Assembly (NCBI GenBank): GCA_944323395.1
Contig: CALUSI010000015.1
Coordinates: 1 to 54,944, forward strand
DNA: 54,944 bases
Source: Candidatus Gastranaerophilales bacterium
GTDB taxonomy: Bacteria; Cyanobacteriota; Vampirovibrionia; Gastranaerophilales; Gastranaerophilaceae
Direction: 5' to 3'
Program-made: the position numbers and the translations under genes
Notes under the pieces: model-generated
The model's input: the letters and a program-made list of their open reading frames with translations, nothing else
What the model was told of the DNA's origin: nothing
The model's database searches: none
In this document: positions 1 to 8,317 of the stretch, one piece after another
How positions within the stretch are numbered: position 1 is the stretch's first letter
Layout: every line of letters starts with the position of its first letter

Positions 1-309
1 ATCACAACAATAATAGTTCGCAATCCAATCTAAAAGTTTAAGATAATCAAGTGAAAATACGCTTCTTTTATCTATAACTTTTATAATTTCTTTTGCTTTT
101 ATTCCTTCTTCTAAATATGAAGAAAATCCTGTGACAAATGCAACAATATTTTGTTTCCTGTATCCAAAGGGAACTAATACGGCTTGTCCTACTTTAATGT
201 CCGCTTTCAAATTTTCGGGAATTAAATATGAAAATGTCCTTGTACCAAGATTTATAACATCTACAAGGCAAAGTGCATATTTATAATTTTCTTTTTCTGC
301 TTCTTGCAT
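1..309 (-). CDS. priA: Primosomal protein N' (PriA helicase), N-terminal part, cut by window edge
   Basis: The first 103 residues can be read from an ATG at 309 down to base 1; the rest lies outside the window. The stretch FSYLIPENLKADIKVGQAVL followed by VPFGYRKQNIVAFVTGF matches the 3'-DNA-end-binding domain at the N-terminus of PriA, and LLDWIANYYCCD fits the end of that domain. PriA is the superfamily 2 helicase that reloads the replisome at stalled forks. The helicase motifs and zinc sites are not visible here. The gene is transcribed leftward and is separated from the next minus-strand gene by a terminator-like hairpin. Confidence 0.85.
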   Translation of the reverse strand, partial: MQEAEKENYKYALCLVDVINLGTRTFSYLIPENLKADIKVGQAVLVPFGYRKQNIVAFVTGFSSYLEEGIKAKEIIKVIDKRSVFSLDYLKLLDWIANYYCCD

Positions 310-374
310 AACTTTATTTTATCTGCTTTTTTATGAATTTCAAATAATAAGCAGGTCTTTTTTGAATTTTATAA

Positions 375-430
375 TAAAAAATTCCAATATAAGTCAAATC
401 ATATCAAATTATGTTTGCTTATATTGGAAT
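375..430 (-). terminator. Rho-independent terminator after the PC4-like gene
   Basis: A perfect 13-bp inverted repeat (ATTCCAATATAAG at 381-393 and its complement at 418-430) encloses a 24-nt loop. On the minus strand it is followed by a T-run (377-382). It lies directly downstream of the PC4-like gene, so it probably ends the phosphohexomutase/PC4 transcript before priA. Confidence 0.6.
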
Positions 431-456
431 AAACATAATCAATTGTTGTTTTGAGC

Positions 457-699
457 TTATTCTTCCAATTCAGAAGCTAATTCTTGCATTGCTTCTTCTA
501 ATGCATCTTTTAACAACATCAAATTATCCGGAGATACAGTTACACCTTTTTTTGTTGGAAGCCAAGATGCACCGTCATCTGTTGTGTAATAAATTCTTAA
601 ATCTAAATATTTTTTGTCTTTATAAGAATTAATACTTATTTGTAATTGTTCAGTTGCGTTTCTTGGAATTGTTGCTAATATTTTTGCTTCTTCTGCCAT
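457..699 (-). CDS. PC4/YdbC-like single-stranded DNA-binding protein
   Basis: This is an 80-residue protein. The central stretch KYLDLRIYYTTDDGASWLPT followed by KKGVTVSPDNLMLLKDAL has the pattern of the transcriptional coactivator p15/PC4 fold: a curved beta-sheet with 'D.R.w.....W.PTkKGi.l', then a helix. Bacterial members bind single-stranded nucleic acid as dimers, but their cellular role is poorly defined. The C-terminus is acidic (EEAMQELASELEE). It starts 12 nt after the phosphohexomutase stop, behind a GAGGT ribosome site, so the two are probably co-transcribed. Family assignment is fairly secure; function is not. Confidence 0.7.
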   Translation of the reverse strand: MAEEAKILATIPRNATEQLQISINSYKDKKYLDLRIYYTTDDGASWLPTKKGVTVSPDNLMLLKDALEEAMQELASELEE

Positions 700-711
700 T
701 TTATCTACCTC

Positions 712-2982
712 TTATATACCTATTGTTTCTTTATAATTTGGAACTTCAAATATTCTTGTATCAGCATCTTTGTTTGTGAACTTAAGATATTCTTCCATTG
801 ATTTATCTTTAGCATTATTGTAATAATCTTTGGAAATTAAGGCAAGATATTTTTCGTTCAAATCGCCTGAATAGTTTCCTAAAATCTTTGCAAATTTTGA
901 TATATCATCTTTGTTACTTCCTGCACCGTATGCTTTTGTTTTAGCATCAGTTCCTGACGGACGAATTTCTATAAATTTATCTGTAAATTTCAAGAATGTA
1001 CCATCTCCTACGAATTTTATATCAATTAAGTTATCAAAATTTAAAGTTGGGAATGTTGATTTTAAAATTGATTTTACATTATCTAAAGTGATTTTTCCCT
1101 CAAACTCTGCAAGTGCCATTGTTAGATAGAATAAATCATTTTTAGTTCTTAATGCTTCGCCGTCTTTTTTTGCTTGCGTAAGTTTTACAATATCAGGTTC
1201 TGATTCATTATAGTAAGCGATATCTTCTCTCATATCATATTTTGCTATAATCTCGTTTGACTTGAATATTTCATCCAATGCAACCGATAAAGTTTTACCT
1301 TCAGCTTCAAGTTTTGCAGCCAGAGCGGAAGCAACTATAATTGCTTCTGAAGCACTTTTTTCTCTCATTGCTATTGCAATTCTGCCGGCTTTTGATTTTA
1401 TTAACTCTTCGCTTCCTATAATCATTCCGCCGGATTCTTCTCCGCCAAATATCATTCTTGGATTTTTACCAAGATTTACTTCATAGCCGAATACGTCAGT
1501 CACAATTACATCTTTTTCAGGATTATTGAGTAACTGCATTTCAACTTTTTTCATAATATTTGCGATTTCTTTAAAGCCAACTGGCACATTTACAACTTTT
1601 ATATTGTTATATTTAGCCCACTCATCCCAAGATTTTGCACTTGCTGTTGTTTTTATCATAAATCTCGGATGATTATTCCATTGTCCTGAAGCTTTTAATT
1701 GTTTTGCCCAGAAATCCATAATCAATAAGAAAGATTGATTTGCTGTATATATGCATAATATTCTGTCATTATCAAGCTCAGAATAACTTATACCTGTCTT
1801 ATCAAGAAAATCTATTGATTTTTTGTCTTCTATTTGACATACGGTTAACCTGTCATGATCCGGGTCTGTAATTAAAACTACTGTTCCTATCGGATATTCT
1901 TTTAATTTTTTATCATAGTTTAATGTATCAATAACAGGGAAATATGAACTTCCGTCTTGTTTTTTACCAAGTACTGTTGCATCAACAGAATAATCGTAAA
2001 AACATTTATTGCCTTTTGGATCTGTATCATATTTACCTATTCCATGGAAGAATGGATCTTCTTCTATATTCATCCAATCAAATTTTTCTGTAATATTGAA
2101 TGCAGTTAATATTTTACTTAGAGTATTATATGCACTGCCTCCTACATTTTCTATAATAATTTTATTTTTGATTCCTTTTATTAAATCAAGATTTTCTTTA
2201 TTTGCTACACCTTTTTCTAAATATTCTTTATATAAATCAATACCATTATTGATTGTTTTCATAAAGGATTCATTGATTAATTCGTCATCAGATTTTGCAA
2301 TTCTAATTTCGTATTTGCAGTCTTTCTCTACAATGGCAAATATTTCTTTTATTTTATCTACAAATTCCATTGATTCTTCTGGTAAATATTGGCTGCCTTG
2401 AGAGTTTAAATCTTTCGTTGCATTCTTAACACTTATGCCGTGGCTTGAAGTTATATATTCACCGCCTAACAAATCAAGTTTAAAGCATAAAAATGATGCA
2501 AGCCATATCGGCATTGTTTTTCTTTCATATGTTGTAAGAGTCTCTATTCCTTGTGCGGCTTGTACTCTTGCTATTAAATCTAAAAATTTATCGGAATTAT
2601 ATCTTACTTCTCTTCCTGCAAGTTTAATAAGTTTCTTACCTTTGTACTTCTCTTTCGCAACTAATGCTTTTGCATATGTAGCAAGCATTATACCCATTAT
2701 ATTTATTGGGAAACGAACATCATATGGGTATAAGATATTCTGTGGACCTCTAATTCCTGCGGTTGAAACAGCGGCTTCTTTTTCATAATTTTTCAGCCAG
2801 TTATCTAAATTTAAACCTTCTGGATTTGTATTTGCATCATATGGCTTTAAATGTTCTTTCTTCAATACAAATACCATTTCATCTTTGTTTTTTATATCTA
2901 TATATTTATTGTTCTTAATGTATTCAGGAGTATTTTTTTCAACTGAATTATATAATTCTTGTTCTAATGTTTGGGCTATCAT
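712..2982 (-). CDS. Large alpha-D-phosphohexomutase (phosphoglucomutase/phosphomannomutase family)
   Basis: This family interconverts hexose 1- and 6-phosphates through a phosphoserine. The four family loops are visible: STAGIRG near residue 75, the phosphoserine loop TSSHG near 178, metal-binding DPDHDR near 373-378, sugar-binding GGEESGG near 513-519, and phosphate-binding RPSGTDAKTKAYG near the C-terminus. At 756 aa it is longer than the usual 450-600 aa. The active-site loop reads TSSHGIS, not the common TASHNP. I chose the ATG at 2982 because AAGGAG sits 8 nt upstream; an ATG at 3006 also exists but lies at the predicted transcription start. The substrate cannot be told from sequence. 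Confidence 0.85.
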   Translation of the reverse strand: MIAQTLEQELYNSVEKNTPEYIKNNKYIDIKNKDEMVFVLKKEHLKPYDANTNPEGLNLDNWLKNYEKEAAVSTAGIRGPQNILYPYDVRFPINIMGIMLATYAKALVAKEKYKGKKLIKLAGREVRYNSDKFLDLIARVQAAQGIETLTTYERKTMPIWLASFLCFKLDLLGGEYITSSHGISVKNATKDLNSQGSQYLPEESMEFVDKIKEIFAIVEKDCKYEIRIAKSDDELINESFMKTINNGIDLYKEYLEKGVANKENLDLIKGIKNKIIIENVGGSAYNTLSKILTAFNITEKFDWMNIEEDPFFHGIGKYDTDPKGNKCFYDYSVDATVLGKKQDGSSYFPVIDTLNYDKKLKEYPIGTVVLITDPDHDRLTVCQIEDKKSIDFLDKTGISYSELDNDRILCIYTANQSFLLIMDFWAKQLKASGQWNNHPRFMIKTTASAKSWDEWAKYNNIKVVNVPVGFKEIANIMKKVEMQLLNNPEKDVIVTDVFGYEVNLGKNPRMIFGGEESGGMIIGSEELIKSKAGRIAIAMREKSASEAIIVASALAAKLEAEGKTLSVALDEIFKSNEIIAKYDMREDIAYYNESEPDIVKLTQAKKDGEALRTKNDLFYLTMALAEFEGKITLDNVKSILKSTFPTLNFDNLIDIKFVGDGTFLKFTDKFIEIRPSGTDAKTKAYGAGSNKDDISKFAKILGNYSGDLNEKYLALISKDYYNNAKDKSMEEYLKFTNKDADTRIFEVPNYKETIGI

Positions 2983-3011
2983 AACTATCTCCTTAGTTGT
3001 TATCATTGTTT

Positions 3012-3040
3012 ATGATACTAAATACATACTGACATAACAA
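3012..3040 (-). promoter_or_regulatory. Putative promoter of the phosphohexomutase gene
   Basis: On the minus strand, TTGTTA (3035-3040) and TATCAT (3012-3017) are separated by exactly 17 nt. The predicted start near 3005 leaves a leader of about 23 nt that carries the AAGGAG site for the ATG at 2982. Read by eye. Confidence 0.45.
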
Positions 3041-3060
3041 GTGCCTGTATAAACTACAAT

Positions 3061-3795
3061 TTATCCCTTTGTACATATTATATAGATAGGATTATAAGTT
3101 AGATATACTTTATTGTTCTGTGTATAGTTTTCTTTATATTTTTGTTCAAAATCTTTTAGTTTTGTTTTTGTTAATTTAATTTCTTTTATTGCGTTTGTTC
3201 CGGTATATTTTAAATGTTTTAAAACTTCCATTGGTGTTTCAAAATCAATTTTAATTTTATCTTCTTTTTTTATAATAATTTTTTGTGTATTTAGAAAGTT
3301 TTCCATTGATGATATAGATGATATTTCGTTTCCAATATTAAATATGGATTTAATTTCTTTTAGATTATCTTCTCCAAAAATAGAAATTGCCAAAATGCCA
3401 TCATCATCTAAAGCATTTATTAATTTCGACAAAGTATCTTCTATGTTTGAACACCATTGCAGGCAGGCGTTAGAAATAATCAAATTATATTTTTTATTTA
3501 GGTTGATATTTTCAATATCTCCTGCAATAAAGTTGCATTCTTTATATATTTCTTGTACGTATTTTTTTGATTCCTCAACGATATCATTCAAATACAGTTC
3601 TGAAAATATGAGTTTGTCTGCTATTTCTTTTGTTAGTATTCCTGTTGCACAGCCAATTTCAAAAATTTTATTATATTCTTTCTTTGGAAGTAAATTTATT
3701 AATTCTTTCGCCATTTTTTTTTGTACTATGGCATTTTCATCATATGTTTTTAAACTCTTTTTAAATCTTTTCTTTACGAGTGATTTATCAATCAT
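3061..3795 (-). CDS. bioC: Malonyl-ACP O-methyltransferase BioC
   Basis: This 244-aa class I SAM-dependent methyltransferase has motif I EIGCATGILT near residue 46 and an acidic strand-2 end (LNDI). BioC methylates malonyl-ACP so that the fatty acid cycle can build pimeloyl-ACP for biotin. The assignment is supported by the neighbours: its ATG overlaps the bioG stop (3792-3795), and bioF lies upstream in the same operon. It is the last gene of the cluster; bioA, bioD and bioB are not in the window. Confidence 0.88.
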   Translation of the reverse strand: MIDKSLVKKRFKKSLKTYDENAIVQKKMAKELINLLPKKEYNKIFEIGCATGILTKEIADKLIFSELYLNDIVEESKKYVQEIYKECNFIAGDIENINLNKKYNLIISNACLQWCSNIEDTLSKLINALDDDGILAISIFGEDNLKEIKSIFNIGNEISSISSMENFLNTQKIIIKKEDKIKIDFETPMEVLKHLKYTGTNAIKEIKLTKTKLKDFEQKYKENYTQNNKVYLTYNPIYIICTKG

Positions 3796-4418
3796 ATAAA
3801 ATCACTCCAATTTTTGTAGGAATCAAAAATATAGTGCGAATTTTCTATTTCTTTAATTTTTATATTTCTTTCTTCCCAAAAGTTCAACATATTTTTAAAC
3901 GGAAATATTCTGTCTTTTGTTGATAAAAAAGCAGTATCGAATGGTAGAAAGTTATTTACTTTTAAATCTCTTATCGCGATTAATTCTTCTTTTAGTTCGT
4001 TAAGTGAGCGAGAAGTATATTCTTGTAGATTTTTTGTTGCAGAAATTTTCCTCATAAATTTAGAGCAAGACATTTCGTTAAAATTAGCAACTGTCAAATC
4101 ATATATGTTTTTGGGAATCCCGTAATTATCATCTATTGGTTTTAATGTTCCATTGATTGCAATATATCTGTTAAAATTTTTATATTGTTCATAGAAATAA
4201 TTACAAACAAATACGCCCATTGACCAAGCTATTAAGTATTTCTTTTCATAATTAGAAAAATCAAAATCAGGTGTTTCTATAGTTCTATAATCAAAAAGTG
4301 TTAATATATCATAATTTTGTGCACATAAATCAGAAACGATTTTCTCATCCATTCCCCAACCGTTAAAAAATACAATAAGATTTTTATTATTTTCTTTATT
4401 TAACCATTTACATTGCAT
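3792..4418 (-). CDS. bioG: Pimeloyl-ACP methyl ester esterase BioG (DUF452)
   Basis: This 208-aa alpha/beta hydrolase of the DUF452/BioG type removes the methyl ester from pimeloyl-ACP methyl ester and so ends BioC-dependent pimelate synthesis. The nucleophile elbow is AWSMGV (Ser near residue 66), the oxyanion region is FFNGWGMD near residue 17, and a C-terminal His is seen in ENSHY. BioG replaces BioH in many anaerobes. Its start overlaps the bioF stop by one base (TAATG) and its end overlaps bioC by four, so translation is probably coupled. Confidence 0.88.
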   Translation of the reverse strand: MQCKWLNKENNKNLIVFFNGWGMDEKIVSDLCAQNYDILTLFDYRTIETPDFDFSNYEKKYLIAWSMGVFVCNYFYEQYKNFNRYIAINGTLKPIDDNYGIPKNIYDLTVANFNEMSCSKFMRKISATKNLQEYTSRSLNELKEELIAIRDLKVNNFLPFDTAFLSTKDRIFPFKNMLNFWEERNIKIKEIENSHYIFDSYKNWSDFI

Positions 4419-5563
4419 TATAAAACCTCTTTTACCGTATCAATTACAGTTTTAAATTCATCAAAAGTAATATCAGCTGTTAAAGATAATCTTAAACGTG
4501 ATGTATTTACCGGTACTGTCGGTGGTCTTACAGGTAATACATAAAAGCCTTTTGCCCTTAATTGTTCCGCTATTTTAACTGTTTTGTTATTTTCACCTAT
4601 AATGACAGGTACTATCTGTGTTTCACCATTGTCTTTTATATAATTGTGTGCTTCTTTTATAAGAGTATTTAATTTTTCTGCTTTTTGTCTTACTGTATTG
4701 AACTTCTCCTCAATTAAGAAATTTGACCACATTATATTTACAGGTGGAATAGCTGTTGAAAATATAAATGAATTTGCTTTGTTTATTAAGTAATCAATTA
4801 TTGTTCTATTTGAAACACAAAATGCCCCCATTGATGCAAATGATTTACCCAAAGTTGCCGTAATTATATCTACATCATTTAGAAGGTTATCTCTATCAGC
4901 AATTCCTGCCAGATTTTTACCATATATCCCAAAAGCATGTGCTTCATCTATCATTAACAGACAATTATATTTCTTCTTAAGTTCTATCAGTTTTTTTATA
5001 TCTGCAATATCGCCATCCATACTAAAGACAGATTCTGATATTATTATTGCTTTTTTATATTCATTTCTGTGTTTTATTAAAAGTTCTTCTAAGTTATTGT
5101 AGTCAAAGTGTTTGTATCTGAAAAATTCTGTCGAGGACAATCTCATTCCATCAATTATACTTGCGTGATTTAGTTTATCAGAAAAGATTACGTCATCTCT
5201 ATTTACTAATGATGATACAACTCCTAAATTGCATTGGTAGCCTGTATTAAATATAAGACAAGCTTCTTTATTAAATATTTTTGCAAGATTATTTTCTAAT
5301 TTTTTGTATACTGTTGATGTTCCGGTTAGTAATCTTGATGAGGTTGAAGATAATATAAATTCTTCGTGATTTTTATATTTTTCAATAAATTCATTAAGTA
5401 AATCTCTATCGGTACTAATATTTAAATAATCGTTGGAAGAAAAATTAAGCAAATTTCTCCCGTCTATAGATAAATATTTACCCGTTTTATATTCAATATT
5501 ATGAACTTGTCTGAAATTATCTTTTTCTACAAGTTTTTTTATTTCTTCATCATAAAAACTCAT
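4418..5563 (-). CDS. bioF: 8-amino-7-oxononanoate synthase BioF
   Basis: This 381-aa PLP enzyme of the alpha-oxoamine synthase family condenses pimeloyl-ACP with alanine. The PLP lysine lies in TATLGKSFASMGA (near residue 236), the conserved D-x-A-H is in LMIDEAHAFG, and the substrate-binding N-terminus contains NFSSNDYLN. It is first in the bioF-bioG-bioC operon. The ATG has no clear ribosome site; a TATACT hexamer ends 6 nt before it, so the message may be leaderless. Confidence 0.93.
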   Translation of the reverse strand: MSFYDEEIKKLVEKDNFRQVHNIEYKTGKYLSIDGRNLLNFSSNDYLNISTDRDLLNEFIEKYKNHEEFILSSTSSRLLTGTSTVYKKLENNLAKIFNKEACLIFNTGYQCNLGVVSSLVNRDDVIFSDKLNHASIIDGMRLSSTEFFRYKHFDYNNLEELLIKHRNEYKKAIIISESVFSMDGDIADIKKLIELKKKYNCLLMIDEAHAFGIYGKNLAGIADRDNLLNDVDIITATLGKSFASMGAFCVSNRTIIDYLINKANSFIFSTAIPPVNIMWSNFLIEEKFNTVRQKAEKLNTLIKEAHNYIKDNGETQIVPVIIGENNKTVKIAEQLRAKGFYVLPVRPPTVPVNTSRLRLSLTADITFDEFKTVIDTVKEVL

Positions 5564-5569
5564 AACTTA

Positions 5570-5607
5570 AGTATAGTTCAAACGAAATTATATTTACAGG
5601 TTTATAA
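5570..5607 (-). promoter_or_regulatory. bioF promoter with a possible BirA operator
   Basis: On the minus strand, TGTAAA (5593-5598), 17 nt and TATACT (5570-5575) precede the bioF ATG by 6 nt. Overlapping it, GTTCAAACG (5576-5584), a 14-nt spacer and GGTTTATAA (5599-5607) resemble the BirA operator TTGTAAACC-N14-16-GGTTTACAA. The right half matches 8 of 9 bases and the left half is poor. The site covers the end of the upstream gene. It is meaningful only if the organism's BirA has a DNA-binding domain. Confidence 0.3.
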
Positions 5608-8314
5608 TATTAAATTCTGAGCCCAGTGATTCAAAATGCTTTTTCATTAAGTCTGTATGGCAGCTAAAAAATAAAACTTGATTTGTCTTTGAGAATTCTT
5701 CAAGACATTTAATTGCATTTCTAGTTCTTGTAAAGTCAAAATTTACAAAGGCATCATCTATAATTAACGGTAAATCAACTTTACCGTTTGACTTTAAAGT
5801 TATTTTATCTTTTGAATAATTTGATGCATAGCCGAGTCTTAAAGCTAAATATAATTGTTCTTTTGTTCCTCGTGATAAATCCTGCCATTTCTTTGCAATT
5901 GTACCTTCCTCATTTTGAATTTCCATCATATCTAAATTGATTTTGGAATATTTGCCATCTGTTAGTATTGAAAGATACTTTTGAGCATTTTTTAAATCGG
6001 GTTGAGTTTCATTAAAACTATTTTTAGCTTTTTCTATTAAAGCAATTACCATTTTATTTTTTATAAGTTCTTCAATTTTTTTTCGATATTCATCTAAATA
6101 TATATTTTTTTGAATTTTTAAATCGTTTAATCCTTCAAAACTTTCAAGCTCTCGTTTCTTAAATTCTGCTTCTTTCTTTTTATTTAGGATTTCTTTTTTA
6201 TTATCCAGCAATTCTTCCAGTATTGGTGCAACATCTGTATTATATTTATATGTATCCGGAATATTGAATTGTTTCTTTTCCTCATCAAGTTTATTCAATT
6301 TTTCTTGCAGACTTTGAATTTCAGATAATAAAATATCAAGTTGATTTTTTATTCCCGAATTTTTTTCATTTTCTGCTTTTATTTTTCCAATATTATCTTC
6401 ATATTTTTCACTTAATGAAATATTTATTTCGTTATTAAGAATAAATGATTTAAATACACTCAATATTTTATTATTTTCATTTGATATTTCTTCTATTTCT
6501 TTATTAATTATATTCTTTTCTTTGATATCTTCTTTTAGTACTTTTATTATATCTATAACTTCAGTATATATTTTTTCGTCTATTTTAAAATTATTTTCTT
6601 CAGATTGTATAAGATTTTTTATTTGATTTTCTATTTCATCAATTTTGATTTTCAACTGATTTAATTTTTCTTCTAATTTTTCTGCTTTTTCACTATTATA
6701 TTCAAATTCTGATTGACTTTTAACAATTATTTCTTCCATATTTATATGACTTTGGATTTTTGTCCCAATTTCTTGTTTTATACTGTCTATTTTTAAAGGA
6801 AGATATGAGCTTTCTACATTATCAATTTCATTATAATAGTCTTTAATCTTTTCTTTTAATAAATTTAATAAATTATTTTTTTCTTCTTCATCTTTATTAA
6901 TTTCATCATCCTGCCTGTCTTTATAACTTGCAATTTTTAAAGTGGCAAATCCTGATGCTGATATAACTGCCATCATAACTGCAAAAATTCCTGCAATAGG
7001 AACCTTTTGGTAAAAACTTATAACTGCACTTAGAACTGTCATAATAAATAATACTGAAAATAATATTAATAAATTTCTATTTGCATTAATACCACTTGCA
7101 TTAATTTTAGTATTTTTCTCTGCATTATTTATTTTTGACAATAAAAAATTGTATTGCTTTAATTTCTCATCAATAAACTTATATAATCCGTTTAATCTTT
7201 CGAATTCTTCTTTTTTAAGTATTTTATCTTTTAACGGATTAATATAATGTTTTAATTTAAGGATATTTTCTTCAAGGTTTTCTTTATTGGCATTTAGTAC
7301 TATCAATTCATTATCTAAAGCTGCTTTACTTGATATAAGATCTTTGATTTGTTTAATTTTTGAATAATCCAGAGCAAAATTAACTACATCTGATTCATTT
7401 ATATTTATTGCAAAATTGGAATTTAAACAATTCATATTTAAGTTTATTTTGGACATTAAAGCATCTAGTTTTTCCTTTTGCTTTGCAAGAATACTTAAAT
7501 TAGATTCATATTTCCCTGTATTATGCAGAATAGAAATATAAGTTTCTCTATCTTTAAAAAATTTTTCATTAAAGTTTAAATACAAACTGTTATATTCTTC
7601 TTGTGCAGTATTTAACTGTTTTTTTAATTCTTCCGCTTTGATAGAAAGGTTTAGATATTCTTCATATTTAAATATTTCATCAAGTTTTTCATTTGATACT
7701 TTTATTGATTGAACAGCGTCATTATATAATGATTCCTTATTTGAAAGTTCTTTTATTTTGGAATCTATTAGCGAGATTTTATCAAGTATAGAATTTGTTT
7801 CTTTTGTTAATCTGCCATTATCTCCCAATATTCTTTTAGTTTCTGACTTCACTTTTTCTAAATAATCAGATAATTTTTCACCTGACGGATCTTTTATAAT
7901 ATCAATCAAAGTTGCAGTGTCTTTATTTTGGATGTTCATTAAATCATCCAAATTAATTGTAAAACCTTGTTCAAAATATCTTTGATTTATTGTTTTTTCA
8001 ATAAAGCCGTAATTTATCTCCGAATTATTTTCATCAAATAATTTACACCTTTGATCTTGTGAACGATGATCCTTTATATCTGTTCTATATTTTGAATGAT
8101 TTTCATTATCAATAATACTGAAATAAATTTTTCCTGTATCAATACCTTTTACTCTAAAAAAGCCTTCTTTAATAAATTTCATTAAAGAACTCTTGCCTGC
8201 TTCATTATTTCCGCAAATTAAATTTAGTCCTTCTGAAAAGTTGTAGTTAATACCGGTTTTGATATCTTTATCGCTTTTTTCTATTATTATATTTTCTATT
8301 ATTAATTTGCCCAT
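5594..8314 (-). CDS. YhaN-type SMC-like ATPase with a central membrane hairpin
   Basis: This is a 906-aa AAA/SMC-like ATPase. Walker A GNNEAGKSS lies near residues 35-43, the signature-like LSRGTKEQLYLALRLG near 810, and Walker B LPLIIDDAFVNFD near 850, with long Lys/Glu-rich coiled coils between. Two hydrophobic segments near residues 415-433 and 438-458 interrupt the coils where SbcC/Rad50 would carry a zinc hook, and no CxxC is present there. This matches YhaN of Firmicutes, the partner of YhaO. It starts 3 nt after the nuclease gene. The likely role is DNA end processing or repair at the membrane. Confidence 0.8.
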   Translation of the reverse strand: MGKLIIENIIIEKSDKDIKTGINYNFSEGLNLICGNNEAGKSSLMKFIKEGFFRVKGIDTGKIYFSIIDNENHSKYRTDIKDHRSQDQRCKLFDENNSEINYGFIEKTINQRYFEQGFTINLDDLMNIQNKDTATLIDIIKDPSGEKLSDYLEKVKSETKRILGDNGRLTKETNSILDKISLIDSKIKELSNKESLYNDAVQSIKVSNEKLDEIFKYEEYLNLSIKAEELKKQLNTAQEEYNSLYLNFNEKFFKDRETYISILHNTGKYESNLSILAKQKEKLDALMSKINLNMNCLNSNFAININESDVVNFALDYSKIKQIKDLISSKAALDNELIVLNANKENLEENILKLKHYINPLKDKILKKEEFERLNGLYKFIDEKLKQYNFLLSKINNAEKNTKINASGINANRNLLILFSVLFIMTVLSAVISFYQKVPIAGIFAVMMAVISASGFATLKIASYKDRQDDEINKDEEEKNNLLNLLKEKIKDYYNEIDNVESSYLPLKIDSIKQEIGTKIQSHINMEEIIVKSQSEFEYNSEKAEKLEEKLNQLKIKIDEIENQIKNLIQSEENNFKIDEKIYTEVIDIIKVLKEDIKEKNIINKEIEEISNENNKILSVFKSFILNNEINISLSEKYEDNIGKIKAENEKNSGIKNQLDILLSEIQSLQEKLNKLDEEKKQFNIPDTYKYNTDVAPILEELLDNKKEILNKKKEAEFKKRELESFEGLNDLKIQKNIYLDEYRKKIEELIKNKMVIALIEKAKNSFNETQPDLKNAQKYLSILTDGKYSKINLDMMEIQNEEGTIAKKWQDLSRGTKEQLYLALRLGYASNYSKDKITLKSNGKVDLPLIIDDAFVNFDFTRTRNAIKCLEEFSKTNQVLFFSCHTDLMKKHFESLGSEFNIINL

Positions 8315-8317
8315 AGA

